A stretch of DNA of 64,000 nt from Glandiceps talaboti. Lineage: Eukaryota > Hemichordata > Enteropneusta > Spengelidae. Below the pieces are notes generated by a model. It had not been told where the DNA came from and made no database searches. It worked only from the letters and a program-made list of their open reading frames with translations. The translations under genes and the position numbers were made by a program. The stretch covers positions 20,264,181-20,328,180 of the forward strand of contig NC_135552.1 in the NCBI RefSeq assembly GCF_964340395.1, in the 5' to 3' direction. This document shows positions 41,301 to 53,356 of the stretch, one piece after another (within the stretch, counting starts at the first letter, position 1; each line of letters starts with the position of its first letter).

Positions 41301-44300
41301 AAGAATACATAGTTACTGTAGAGACCACACTTTGCATTGTGAGTGATGTATCAACAAGGAAGGAACCACCTCATTGGTGGATCAATAAGCATATGGCACA
41401 TTTCCTGTAAGACTATTTCATTGGTTCTTTGGATACTTTGCAATGATGTCATTGGTTGAGCTAAACACTACCATGTCAGATTTGCTGGGAAGAATATAGA
41501 AATGATCAAATTTTGGATTTCACTTTGAAATACAGTAGGAAACACATCATATTATTTATGATTTGTCAAACTAAGAATAGAGACTTCTGATATTATAAGC
41601 TTTACCAACACCATTTTAATGACAAACTTTTGTTTATTCTAATATGCACTTCCAGATGCGGCTATATTGTAAACTTTGAACACATCAAATCAATACATCA
41701 TGTTGTGTTTCTTGTCAGCATTGACCTTTCTACCCAATGCCATTACTGGTACTAATAACATCAAGACAAGATGGCTGGCATTCATTTATTCACGTTGAAT
41801 GAACAATAATTCGAATAAAGTACACATCACTGGAACAGTGAACACTGTCTATTACACTTCTTTTTTTTTTTTTTAAAGTTTTAACGTTTTATTTTAGCCT
41901 GAGTGGAAAACTTTTACTTTAGTAAAGCACAAGAACTGCATGTTAATGCATTTTGATAAACTGAGCAAACAGAGCTAGATTTTATTGAGTATGCAAACAT
42001 CTATAAACTGACTGCAGTTGTGAGAGTGGAGACACAGGAATTCAATACTTTTGTCTTGTTCCTGTCTATCCATATATCTGGATTTTACATTGTGTAGGAG
42101 TACAAATACTGATAGATTAGGACGGATCTATTGAGTCTGAATCTCTACAGAGTCTGCATACATCTATAATGGCTGTAGGGAGTACTGACCCAAACCTGAA
42201 TTACATGCATCTATTAAATCTGTATTTTATGAGTCAACACAGCAATAGATTAGGATGATTACAAAGTCTACAACCTCCTTCTAAGTGTCTTTTGAGTCTG
42301 TGTGAATGCCTGTACAACTGGCTACTGGTGGTTGGGAGTATGATGAAATAGGTACAAGTATGCCTTGTTTTCGTCAGCCATAAATCTGTACTTCACAAGG
42401 AGAAGTGACATCCATCATGTTCCAGCAGCAATGAAGTTTAACTACCACTTTATATTACTAGTTGTAAAGTTATTTTTATTTGAGCAGTAAACTAATTTTC
42501 TGTTTATTTTCTGACTAATAGTTGATTTATGTTTTATTTATATGGGCTATCAAGTGATCTGAAGGACACAAAAGTTGTCACAAAAATCTTACAAGAATTG
42601 ATTACTATTTTATTTGTCAGGGGATATGGCGATGAATATGTAGTGTATTCGAAGAGACTAGGTGTAATTTAAGGGTTGAGATTTTGATTTGAAATTCAAA
42701 ACCTGAACTACCAATGAATTCATGATTCTATCCTTTCTCCTACTAATTGACAGCATACCTCTATGATGTACATATCTGTTAGCAATGGCATTTCATCTTT
42801 ATGTTGTTTTTGTTGGGATGTTTCCAAAATATAGTAGATACATTGACACCAGTAAATGCAATACTGATATTGTAATTTTTGCTATGGTTTTAGAAAAAGG
42901 GGGGGGGGGGGGGGGGGGATTGTTTGAATTTGTGTGGTTTTTGCAGTAATTTTGGAGGGCAACCCAAGTAGGAAGCCTATGGAATGCAAGTAGATTTTTA
43001 CCTACTTAATCTATCACACTTGTACATTCATTGACGTTTTAGATATTTTCAAATGTTCTTGAGTTTTGCTGTGTTTTTTCATAACACTTCATTGCAAAGT
43101 CTATATACAGTACAACTTAAAAGTGTGTTTACTCTTCCATGAATCAAATACAGCTAGATCCTGTATTGCCACAGCACAATAGCTAACACCACTCACTGAT
43201 ATGCATTAGAGAGAAAGTCAGTTTACAAACGCAAAACAACAAAACCATGGCATAGACTTTTATGAGACAGCTGAGTGGCGCTGAATGAACATACACAGAC
43301 ATGCGCCATTGCAGTATATATGTACTTCATTATCGTTGAGAAAATGGAAGTCTACTTCCTAATGGCACCTATTATCCATTTGATGTCTGACTCTTTATTA
43401 CAACAGACCACTTCATCAGACTTGTTCATGATAGTTGAGTAACGTCGATTGTAGACGCAAGTACTTCAGAAAAAAATTCCCCAAGACAACAACACCACCA
43501 ATAAATGAAAACTGACCCCATTTCTCTACTTTGGCTTGTTTTAAATTTCACAGTCCCATTTGCAATCGCTAAGAGCTTGAGTGGTAAAAGGAGACCCACG
43601 AATACCACTGAAAGAAAAAGTGCACAACATTTTTGAAAGACTATTTCAATGTGGTTTTTAACTTTTATTTTCAAAATCTGACATTTCCTCTCTACCATGG
43701 TATTTGGGGTGTACTAACTTATTACATACCATTGTTTTATTGTGTACGACTCAAGTGTTTCGTAAATGACTGCTCACGAGAAATTTATGGTGGTGAATTG
43801 CGTACAACACTCTAGTATAGAATGGCTTCAGCCGTAACAAAGGAAAGTATGTAAGTACGGAGGACGGACCGTTCTACATGGTGTAGGGTTCTGATAATGT
43901 ACAAAGGAGGCACCTCTAAAAGTCACTTGTTGACATGCTCCACTGCCGATCTTTTCACTTGACTTCTGACTTTATATTGTACAATATCTTGTACCTTCAT
44001 ATCCTGTTGACGGCTCGGATCACGAACTGTTCTACCGTTTACCAGAAATTATGACCGTTGGGAAATGACGTCCACAACGTCATCATATTTATTTCATTTA
44101 AAGTTTCATGCTGTGACATTCCACCAACAAGTTAGCAGTGCTTGACACTTAGGACATTACCATCATTACTACTATTATAAATTTTTTACACTGTAATTTT
44201 ATCCATAAATGATGTCTGACTCATTTCACCATATTTATAAATATCAGTAATATAGAAATATTGTAACGGATGACTGATGCAGGCAATGACCAGGGTCCAT

Positions 44301-47300
44301 ATATAAAGTATTAGCCACCAATCCATAAGTATATTTGACTATATTTTATCCAACATTACATTGACTAACAGATTACTACTGAATCAATTGACTTATTTCA
44401 TTTAGTAAAATCATCAAAGGAATATTCAGTTATTATTAAGACTAGTAGGGGGCCATCAAAAGGTTTTTTTGGTTTTTTTAGTGAAATGACCACTGCAGGT
44501 GCTAGCCCAGGTAATAGAATTTGTAACGCTACAAAAACCTATTGCAATTCAATTTACTTTCTTTTCATTGACTACATCAAATATCTACAGGCACTAAAAC
44601 AAATGTATTTTCAATCGATTCTGGTTTTAACAAGGAAACAACACTTTGCAGAGAACACTACTATACAGGAGAACAATTCCCTGCAAGAGTAATTTCCTTT
44701 TACTCCTAAAACCAATTACAATTTGGGGTATAGCTTATTAACTGTTGGACAGCTACAACAATTTTTCTTGAGATTGATCTCATATAGATGACCTACTTGC
44801 AGACTGATAGAAGGGGTACTCAATTTTATTTTGATAAAACACCACGCAGTGGTTGAGCTGTCGCTGTGCACGAGAAAGTCATTTCAGCTTTAGTGCTTGT
44901 TTCTTTCCCAGTGAGACTTGCCCAATAACCCCTGCTTCGTTGATTTATTTTCCCCATCAAGTCTTGTTCAAAACCTCCAAGCTATCTTTTTACTAATAAC
45001 AGAATGAATTCATGGCAGATACTACATAAATGTATATATATTTTTCCGTTAGTTTGATGATTTCCATATTTTTATAATGACAAATTTACACAATCATCAT
45101 GGCAGGGGTGTATGCCATTGCACACATACAATGCCCTATACTAGCCTTGATAATGCATACAAGAATGGATACCTCAAATCCCTGTTTGTTTTGTAATTGC
45201 ATGTAAAATTGCTGTTTACAGAGGTTCCTGCCTAAAAAAAATACTGACTTGTTTATCTTTGTGCAAGTAATGTAAGTAAAAAGAAGTGAAGCAAGTCCAT
45301 GAAATGCGTGCTTACTGAATTACAAGACTGCTTGTCTACAAGTTTCTGTTGAAGACCACTGTTCCATGGCCATATTGAACATTTAGGCATGTAGTAATTC
45401 ATAGTATGGTGTTTTGTACCAACTAAACAAAACACGGCATTGCAACAAGGTGGGAGTTCCGACAAAACAAAAGTAAAGCGATCTCCCTTTTTGGAATGCT
45501 TGGCTGAAATATTGCCATCCAGGGTTTGTTGTTTATAAAGTCTGGCATATCTGTAGAGGATGTGGGGCAGAACATGCATGCTTGAATTCTACCACAAAAA
45601 AATATCACTGGCGTTATAAATGAGATATTAGAAGAACATCATCGTCTCCCGTTACAAGGCCTTAGAGTTGTTGCTGTACTAGCAACGAGAAACAGATTCA
45701 AAACACATTAAGACGCTGGAAAGTCTATCATCAAAAGGCAGTTAGAATTACCTAACATCAAGTTGACAGAAATACTCACATTAAAACATCAATGATCACT
45801 ACCCTATATCATTTTAATTATATATTTTTTTGTAATTCTTTTTATCATTTCAATATACATGAATAAGCAACAACAACTACAAATATTTAAACCAGCCAGA
45901 AAACATCTTTGCTATTGAGAAAATGTTCTCTGAAGATCCTGACAGTATTAGCCACCGGTAGTATGAATAAGAAAACTATATACATATTGACAGATTTGAA
46001 TTTTACATGTAAAGTTTAAGTGTACATAACTCAGTTTTCGGTCATCTCCGGGATGTCAATATTGACTTCCTAATTATATTTTTCCTGTATAGGGAAGTTC
46101 GATGTCCTCCAATGATATCCAGAACTTCCAGACCGATACCTGATACGGTGACTCATCAAACTCAAACAAGACCTAGGAACTACCCCTAACATATCCTGAC
46201 TCACAACTCTCTATTCCCTAATGTATCCCTAAGTAGGGAATCATGGAAGAAGGAAATGGAAATAGAATATTGATGTCTGACCTAGTAATGTCTTCCTATA
46301 ACGGGAAATTATCATGGAAGCTGGTACTACTTTACTTGGATTTTCAGCGTAAAACAGATGCTGGGTCAAAAAAGGAAGTCATCTCCTGCACCAATTGGCT
46401 TTTGCTGATGTACCGGTGTCATCAGCACTGCTTGATCAACTTTGGGGTTCTTGGATCTTCTGCATCGATTGCTTTCTCTAATTTGGTGTCATTGACATTA
46501 AATGACCAAGTTTGGCAGCTAGTATATCAATATATGTGACATTATTAGAAGTCAGTACAATAGTACTATGACACTGCATTACTTGCATACAAAGTACTAC
46601 ATGTAACAAAGGCTCAATCATCATGTTTGATCTTGCAATGCAATCTTCACTTTGAACCTTCATTAGTTTTAATCCCAAAGACGACAGTCTGAGGTTTTAG
46701 TTTTGAACCCCTGAAAGTTTTCTATGAAATATGCAAACAAGCATGATTTAATACTAATATTAAAGATTTGTACAGCTAAGAAGATTGCAAGCTAATATCA
46801 GATTTGAACTCCAAAGTTTGAGAAACTGAGCAAACAAAATGCTTTTGTCTGGCAAGGGTTCTTTTTATATATATTTTTTTTAATGGTTTTACTCCATTTG
46901 TAAAGCTATTTCAATGTTTTTACTTCTGTGGTCTATCCATCCACATCACTTTACTCAACAAGCCTTTGTCAACTGCATATCGATTTGTGTGTGTGCAGTT
47001 TTCAACCAAAGCATCAGATTGTTTTGCTTGCATCACTGGGAAACCCTGACGATATTCTTTGTTTTCAGTTTTCACAGCAACACAATATTTTCTATTTTTT
47101 TCTTGTGAGTATGGATAACATTTACGTTTGTTTTCTCCTTGCACTATTCTACGTGCACTATTTCAATAATTTAGCCATTTTTCTGTTTGAGAAGAATGCT
47201 AAGAGTTCACGTAGTTGAAGTCAATGATAATCTTTGAAGGAAATACATGCAGCGATTGACTTGTATTAATTTCTGAGTATTCACCTTGAGACGACATTCG

Positions 47301-48766
47301 AGCAGATCAGGAACACAAAACCACAAAACAGCCGGACTCCTACCTTGAACTGAAAATCAACACGCTACAAGTCTCTACAAATCAACAATTCTATACTGAA
47401 GACAGATATTTCGAATACTCGCACATTCTATCTCGCTGCTATTCGATCTGTTCAAAATGCGTATGAAGATGAAAATTCAACTCGGCAATGTGAAACGAAA
47501 TGATTTGAAGATAAACTTTCACCGTTTTTACAAGTATAACAGTTCTCTCTCAAAGTATTCTGTGTTTGGATTTACAATTTACTTTCCCTTTGTTTTCATA
47601 TAGCTCGCAGTGTTTCAGTTTACTTTTATAATGAGATTTGCACGGTTCTTTTTTTTCTACGCCGTCTATATGTAATCATCACACCACAGTGGTAAACGTA
47701 AACCTACATGCGAAACCCAACAAAGGCGAACTTTCTAGTCTGTCGCCGTGTGTTTTCTCGTCTCAAAAGCAGCTACAAATTGAAATGGCCCCGGTTCAAT
47801 ATATGCTACAAAGTAGTTACTCAATTCTAAAAATAAATCTTTCTATTAACGTTTTAGCTTACTTTTTGCCTTTTAAACCGATTGCATTAAACGTTCGCGC
47901 CAACACGACAGCAATATAGCTAAGTTGAACAGAGGGGTGGTCAAATTTCAAATCGCAAGCGCTTTCAACACTGCGATCAACTGACACTACGCACAGCTCA
48001 ACGAGTTAATCCGCTAAAATCGCGCACTTAAATATATCGGGATCTGGGAAAATTTTGTCATCAAAAACCAATGATCGTCAGAATCATCCACTGATGCCGA
48101 AACACATAACCCACAACTCGTGTTATGATCGGAAGCACTGTATGAAACAAACCTGCACCCAAAAAAAGGTGTGAATGTTACGAAAGCTTTACATTCGCAC
48201 GTTTACAGTTAGGTGATAATAACCATGTTTTGATACCGGGATTTTCTTTCGAACTTTATACATCAATCTCTTGTATCAAAATAATCACCCAATTTCATAA
48301 CAAAACACATTTTTTTTGGAGCAACAGTTTAGTAAAAGGTTACAAAATGTTGACCATAGTATCACATTACTTCTACCGTTCACTTGGGAACGAATTGACA
48401 GGTAACATATTTTCCTAATTTGAATCGTTACGCACTTTATCCCACCTCCTAAATCGTATAGCTGTCCCAGACTTTCGTTTGTTGTTTTTAATTACAAGTA
48501 ATAATTAATTAATTCGCCCGCCGTGTCCTTACCCCCCTGTGAAAACTATCTAAAAATCGAAACTCATAGAATGGTCTGAGCAAACACAATAGTCTTGGTG
48601 TCTGTACGGTACGGAGGCAGTCTACGTGATATACGAGCGCCAACACTACAAGGTATACTCACTTCGTTGAGTCCCACAGAATCGTCTGCAATGAGCTCGC
48701 GACATGCCCGCGTATAGCGAGCAAAATCGCTAGCAACGCCACAATCATAATCCAAGCAACTTGCAT
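14234..48766 (-). CDS. ephrin 2, GPI-anchored ephrin-A-like ligand (5 coding exons)
   Basis: Second Eph-receptor ligand, convergent with ephrin 1. Joining 48766-48663, 19096-18813, 18076-17963, 16456-16388 and 14397-14234 on the minus strand gives one 244-aa frame. Residues 1-24 are a signal peptide (MIVALLAILLAI core). The ephrin domain follows to about residue 163, with LWDST, conserved Cys in IKCP, EEC, LNC and GGSC, and the receptor-binding loop region NYSPIPGDLLF before EYYFI. A Thr/Pro then Glu/Lys-rich stalk comes next. The end is SSYSPASTAP followed by ITLSCGLLILISHILIGFLV and the stop, a GPI signal without cytoplasmic tail. NHT is a possible glycosylation site. The first Met follows an in-frame stop at 48833-48835, which fixes the start. 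Introns are in phases 2,1,1,1; the first three match ephrin 1. Intron 1 is 29.6 kb against 0.9 kb in ephrin 1. Confidence 0.88.
16045..16057 (+). promoter_or_regulatory. DR1 nuclear-receptor element
   Basis: Two perfect AGGTCA half-sites with a one-base spacer, the direct-repeat-1 arrangement recognised by HNF4, RXR and COUP-TF type receptors. It lies in intron 4 of ephrin 2. Confidence 0.5.
16344..16370 (+). promoter_or_regulatory. four consecutive nuclear-receptor half-sites at one-base spacing
   Basis: AGGACA, AGGTCA, AGGTCA and AGTTCA follow one another, each separated by a single base. This makes one perfect DR1 flanked by two near-perfect ones. It starts 18 bases downstream, in transcript sense, of the donor of ephrin 2 exon 4. 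Confidence 0.55.
16388..16456 (-). CDS. ephrin 2 exon 4 (69-nt stalk exon)
   Basis: Acceptor cctattctag, donor gtgcgt, phase 1 at both ends, so including or skipping it keeps the frame. It encodes a Thr/Pro/Lys-rich segment (TTPTTKETNKIPELKTTTT) suited to an O-glycosylated stalk. Ephrin 1 has no counterpart. The donor is weaker than the others of this gene. Confidence 0.75.
16540..16552 (+). promoter_or_regulatory. DR1 nuclear-receptor element
   Basis: Two perfect AGGTCA half-sites with a one-base spacer, 84 bases upstream (transcript sense) of exon 4 of ephrin 2. Third DR1 within about 500 bases. Confidence 0.5.
17963..18076 (-). CDS. ephrin 2 exon 3 (C-terminal part of ephrin domain)
   Basis: Acceptor cccatgttag, donor gtaagt, phase 1 to phase 1, 114 nt. 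It encodes EGLSDLSGGSCVKNHTKLKV, the counterpart of ephrin 1 exon 3, with the fourth conserved Cys and a CC pair at the end of the strand. Confidence 0.9.
18813..19096 (-). CDS. ephrin 2 exon 2 (ephrin domain core)
   Basis: Acceptor tctattttcag, donor gtaagt, phase 2 to phase 1, 284 nt against 281 nt in ephrin 1. It includes IKCPRVDE, a VVPKIGYEEC segment, LLNCDEPYQE and SPIPGDLLFQRGHEYYFI. The conserved Gly replaced by Cys in ephrin 1 is present here. Confidence 0.93.
23382..23828 (-). other. 148-codon open frame of unknown meaning
   Basis: The longest uninterrupted non-repetitive frame in the large intron that is not explained by a neighbouring exon. The predicted product has no motif I recognise and no hydrophobic leader. 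It may be a chance frame, a decayed element or an alternative exon. I do not call it a gene. Confidence 0.12.
25525..25745. repeat. imperfect ~66-bp repeat, about three copies
   Basis: agcctgtctgt(t/a)g(c/g)ca recurs at about 25526, 25592 and 25735. Catccctcgaccct occurs at about 25556 and 25625. The pyrimidine-rich copies are diverged. Confidence 0.55.
26790..26802 (-). promoter_or_regulatory. DR1 nuclear-receptor element
   Basis: TGACCT-T-TGACCT on the plus strand is a perfect AGGTCA DR1 on the minus strand, in the large intron of ephrin 2. A CCAAT box sequence follows at 26812. Confidence 0.35.
27481..27572 (+). mobile_element. SINE-like fragment (copy A)
   Basis: About 90 bases similar to 50411-50502 (shared gtccag, acaaaagaata, acctat, taatcc, gataagataaca). 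The 3' half resembles a tRNA-derived head: a degenerate A-box region before gataagataaca and a B-box-like gggattgaaac about 40 bases later. No flanking duplication was identified. Confidence 0.4.
33477..33960. repeat. 70-bp tandem repeat, about seven copies
   Basis: The first three units (starts 33477, 33547 and 33617) are essentially identical. Later units shorten and diverge by deletions in the middle (loss of ttttccagactac) while keeping ctgatagaatttcagctt and agtatggtgaatatatgcaa. The gradient suggests recent amplification at the left end of an older array. Confidence 0.93.
38449..38990. repeat. degenerate ~60-65-bp tandem array
   Basis: About eight units begin with tagtttctag(c/a)tgtt, followed by a variable segment, then gtgtacagcccataggtaca. 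Units differ in length and by many substitutions, so the array is old. The short minus-strand frame across it is a by-product. Confidence 0.85.
42899..42918. repeat. G20 homopolymer
   Basis: 20 consecutive G on the plus strand. Confidence 0.95.
48663..48766 (-). CDS. ephrin 2 exon 1 (signal peptide)
   Basis: ATG at 48766-48764 is preceded in frame by a stop at 48835-48833. It encodes MQVAWIMIVALLAILLAI, then the start of the ephrin domain (LQTILWDST). It ends in phase 2 before donor gtgagt, which joins in frame to exon 2 at 19096. Assignment over 29.6 kb rests on matching phase, the signal peptide and the ephrin WDST motif. Confidence 0.8.
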
Positions 48767-50410
48767 GTAATTTCTGACAGCAATTGGTGAAAACTTGGTC
48801 CAGCACAACAGACAAAATATTGTTGGTGAGATTCACTGGGGAGACACACTTGTATCGTGAGTGAGCGTTCAACGGAGAATGCCCTCTCTCGTCAATGTAT
48901 CATTTCTTCCAGTCAATTAACAGAATGGTTACGCCCACTTCATTCGCAGGGGATGTTGGGTACTTTTATCACAGCAGCATGGTTCCCCTATGTCGTCACG
49001 CTATTCTCACACATGTCGTATTGACCAATTGTCACCTCAGCAGGGAAGTGGGAAACTGACGAAAGAAAACCTTTTTCTGCCAGCACTGCTGGGGACAGGT
49101 GTCGTAGTATTCCGAATACTTTGAACAACGTCCTTGGAATACGTGAGGTCAGAACAACCGTCACTTTCATTATCATCCACAGAATCATGTGAGGTGATGG
49201 AGTCTCTGCGTCACCCCTAACAACGTCCAGGGCGTGAACTTTTCACATCCCACGGCGAAAAGGCTCTTTTTGTTGTTTTCTTAGATTAAAACCTATCTTC
49301 CTGTAAAACATAAAACCGTGGAGATAAAATTCCTTCTACCTCCCTGATCCGACTTAGTATTAAGTTGAAAACCAAAACAAAATTGGAATCATGGTGATAA
49401 AAATAATTGCTGTGTGAGAACCACAATAGAGCAAAGCGCCTACTCAAAAATTCTGTGATCGTATCCATATATCCTTTCCATTGATCTTGTAGATAAAACT
49501 CGGTGAACTGGATGATTATATCAACGAGATCTGAAAAGCATGTGCACTTTCGAAGCAGGGGTCTAAAAAACAACAACCCAACTCTTATCGGATCTTGTAT
49601 AGTACAGTAATATTAAAATATGAATATTTGACAATGACATTACGTTAGAGACGTCTTGCTGGAGAGTCTTGCTGGAGCCGTCTCTGGACGTTTGATATTC
49701 TCATAAGCCTATTAACAAATGTTTTTACAGAGATTAACAGTTTTATGAATACATTTTGTGCGTTGGAAAGGCGTTCGCCCAGGAAAAAAAAACTAACGTA
49801 AAAGACGCATTAACGATGGAATAAAGGTAAATACAGGAAAACCAGCCTATCTTACATCAGATTTTAATCAGATTGGTTTCCGAGATGCTCTGGAATGAGA
49901 CCAGACGTTTTCGTCATTAAGCGTGGTGCGGAAGAGGAGGGTGATGCCTCGCACGTGCTACTTCCCTTCAATAATAAGGATATTGCGGCAATTAGGGGTC
50001 ATCCCGCACCACAAATCACCACCATCCTGATCATAAAAATTCAAATTTTGTCGATGTCGTGGAAGCGAAAAGTAAAGTAACTTTATAGCAATGACTTGTT
50101 AGTGGAAATCAAAGACACTTGGCAATCTTTGTACAGTTTCATCTTTTGTCTCTGTTTATGAAGGTAGAAGGCATTCTGTAAACCCCTATTGTTTTGGTAT
50201 TCAAGAACAAAACCGGCGTAAATGACTCATGGTTGCTTTTGTACTCCTTTTATATGAAACTGTAAGGGTGTCTCTCGGCGCATCATTTCAAACAAGTTAC
50301 TTAGCACATTAGGAATGTCTATATGATCCATTGTGAAATAGTGATTGACTAGATCTATTCTGACAATATTGAGTTCGAAGAAGGTTCAGAGGCGAGAGAA
50401 CACTTGCCTT

Positions 50411-50502
50411 GCAGAAAAAGTTCGTCCAGGTGACAAAAGAATAAACCTATATAATCCTTATGGCTCAACGGATAAGATAACACAGAGAAGCTGTGATTGC
50501 AA
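50411..50502 (+). mobile_element. SINE-like fragment (copy B)
   Basis: Similar to 27481-27572. Here the A-box-like tggctcaacggataagat is clearer and the B-box-like part (gtgattgcaag) is weaker. It sits directly left of the GTAT array, a common place for microsatellites to arise at element tails. Confidence 0.4.
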
Positions 50503-50522
50503 GATGTGTACTAGTGTGTGGT

Positions 50523-50607
50523 GTATGTATGTATGTATGTATGTATGTATGTATGTATGTATGTATGTATGTATGTATGTATGTATGTATGTATGTATGT
50601 ATGTATG

Positions 50608-50646
<39 letters not shown>

Positions 50647-50774
50647 ATGTATGTATGTATGTATGTATGTATGTATGTATGTATGTATGTATGTATGTAT
50701 GTATGTATGTATGTATGTATGTATGTATGTATGTATGTATGTATGTTATACAGAGGTTTATATATATATATATA
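50523..50774. repeat. (GTAT)n with internal (GT)n, followed by (TA)n
   Basis: About 55 GTAT units at 50523-50746, interrupted by a short (GT)n at about 50607-50630. A (TA)8 tract follows at 50759-50774. Frames reading Met-Tyr-Val-Cys repeats are artefacts. Confidence 0.98.
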
Positions 50775-50838
50775 ACTCGGTGAGTATCAATCTGCTAAGA
50801 CAGTGCTCTATACCGCAGTGGCAGAGCGTAATAACCAA

Positions 50839-50871
50839 GTTACAACCAAGAAAGAGTTCCAGTACTACCAA

Positions 50872-50961
<90 letters not shown>

Positions 50962-50994
50962 TTGGTAGTACTGGAACTCTTTCTTAGTTGTAAC
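50839..50994. repeat. 156-bp near-perfect palindrome centred on (TA)42
   Basis: The left arm 50839-50874 and the right arm 50959-50994 (36 bases each) are reverse complements with one mismatch. Between them lies (TA)42 (50875-50958), itself self-complementary. The whole can form a cruciform or a long hairpin. It may be the remains of a palindromic MITE whose centre expanded. Confidence 0.93.
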
Positions 50995-51013
50995 TCGGAG
51001 TTTCACGAGAGAA

Positions 51014-51152
<139 letters not shown>

Positions 51153-51736
51153 TGCGTCTTATTATTTATATAGAGTAAAAGTTACAAACATCCCACAACA
51201 AAAAGACAAATCATTACAATGAGAATGAGACATGGTATTCCAAAAAGACGATGGAGCTGTTTTCACTGTAAAAATGACCTATATTAGTAAACATGTTGAT
51301 GTATTTTTACTCAACTTTCGTAGTCACGCGAAGGGTCATAACTTCAGTTAATTTCAACTCATACGGTTGACTAGTTTTCCTAGGGAAGGTCCCAGTTGCG
51401 GTATAACTTTCCCAACTCGTACAACATAACATACATGAAATAGAAGCTGTTCTTGATGGGCCTTTCATCATTAGCGGTATGGGGAGAATTCACCCTTCAA
51501 TCCTGTCAGTTTAGATTCTGCAAATAACACTTTTCATGTTTTACCACCCTTGAAATTAAATTCCTAGGCAGGAAAGTGAAACGAGGCACACGTGTTACAC
51601 AATCTCACATCAAAGAGAGGACAACCGTGGAAAAAATGGCGACCACTCCAAGCTGTCACAAGGAATTTAGTTTTACAAGTTAGAGATTTATTATTTTGAA
51701 CTTTGTCCATGCTTATCTTCTTTATTTATTATTACT

Positions 51737-51737
51737 G

Positions 51738-51777
<40 letters not shown>
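51737..51777. repeat. (GTT)n trinucleotide repeat
   Basis: About 13 GTT units. Confidence 0.95.
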
Positions 51778-51778
<1 letters not shown>

Positions 51779-53126
51779 TATTTCGGTAAGGTTTCTCAAA
51801 ACACTGTATTTACAGAATTTGAGAACATAACTTTGTGACTTACTGTAGCACTTAATACATCTACATGCACTGTCTAAGGTTGTCGTCTGTGGAGAACACA
51901 TATTTAGGGACACCATTCCTTCATATTACCATGACAACGTAGTATGTGGAAGGACAGAACTGATTCCAGATTAGGACACAGTAAACATTTTACTACCTAT
52001 TTATACAGAGGTTTATATCACCAAGTCAGTGTTAAAAAACACAGCTTCGTTCGATCACTTAGGCTGTTTCTCCTTTGGTAGGCATTTCCTAAAGTTGCAT
52101 ATGCCACTGAGGCCGGGTTGTATGTCACAGTCTCTAAAAACGAGACAGACTGCGGCATCTTTTTAAAAACAAGGTCTTTATTGTATGCTTCAATTTACTT
52201 AATCTGTGGAAGTATCACATATGTGGGAGATATGTACTGTATTTCCTTGCTTGGTAAAACCTCCGACTACTTCGTTAGTGGTCTGAGGTAAAACATGAAT
52301 TCTGCTAGTAGTAGTTAGTGTATGATTGAATGATACGTTGATGACGTCACACCAAATGAGATGTAAATATATCACGGTGTACTTTGGAAAATCATTCTGA
52401 AGAGTCATTGCTGTACTTTCGTCTCAGACACTTTTTATGGTCTTTGCTTTCTATAAATCCTTTATTGAAAGCATAAGCTTTAATATTGTTTTTCACTCTT
52501 AATTTCGAATTCTGGTTTCTTATGCTTCCTGCAGAAAAAAAAACGTCCAGTTTATATACAGTTTGCAAGTCAAAACGGTGGAAGAATGTTCTTATTCCAT
52601 AATAGCACTGTGTGGTGTTAGTTTTTGTGCTATGATTTCTCATTGCTGTTTTGTCTATAATGTTCATTGATACTTGTATAGTTTTTTAAATTACACCAGA
52701 CCGAAATGTGCCTATGGAGATGAATACACTTATTCAGCATCGTTAACGTTGTAGCCCGCCAGGCGTCTTTTCTGTAGCGATACAACAAACGTAGAACGAG
52801 TGAAAAAAATACTAGCTCTAGTCTATATAGCGCGTGAGAATATTATTGAATTGAATGAAATTTAGTTTAATGAGTGATATGATATAATTATAGCTTTGGT
52901 TGCTATACAAAACCACGAACACTTTCTGATCTATTTTGGGTTTTTATTTTCTTAGCAAGTGTGATAAAGTTTACATCATAATCCTTATGGTTTGGTTATC
53001 TCTTTCAAAACGTACACTTTACAAACGAAAATACTGCAAAACAGTAATTGTTATCCAAGGTAAACCTTTTTAAAATGTTGCATTAACATTAACTCAAAAT
53101 GGATCAGTAGATGATATTTGTCAAAA

Positions 53127-53356
<230 letters not shown>

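Larger units (their letters stand above)
19097..48662 (-). other. intron 1 of ephrin 2, gene-free apart from repeats
   Basis: A 29.6 kb intron bounded by donor gtgagt (48662) and acceptor tctattttcag (19097). I found no nested gene. Contents are AT-rich unique sequence, an imperfect repeat at 25525-25745, a DR1 site at 26790-26802, a SINE-like fragment at 27481-27572, a 70-bp tandem repeat at 33477-33960, a roughly 60-bp degenerate array at 38449-38990 and a G20 run at 42899-42918. One open frame of unknown meaning lies at 23382-23828. Long first introns of developmental ligand genes often hold enhancers; nothing here proves it. Confidence 0.7.

Noticed and set aside
48564-48872. 102-codon Cys-rich minus-strand frame
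   Set aside because: It is a shadow in another frame of ephrin 2 exon 1. The correct frame gives a signal peptide and LWDST, and splices in phase.
52392-52667. Possible reverse-transcriptase remnant
   Set aside because: A basic, Asn-rich frame, but no RT or endonuclease motif is visible.
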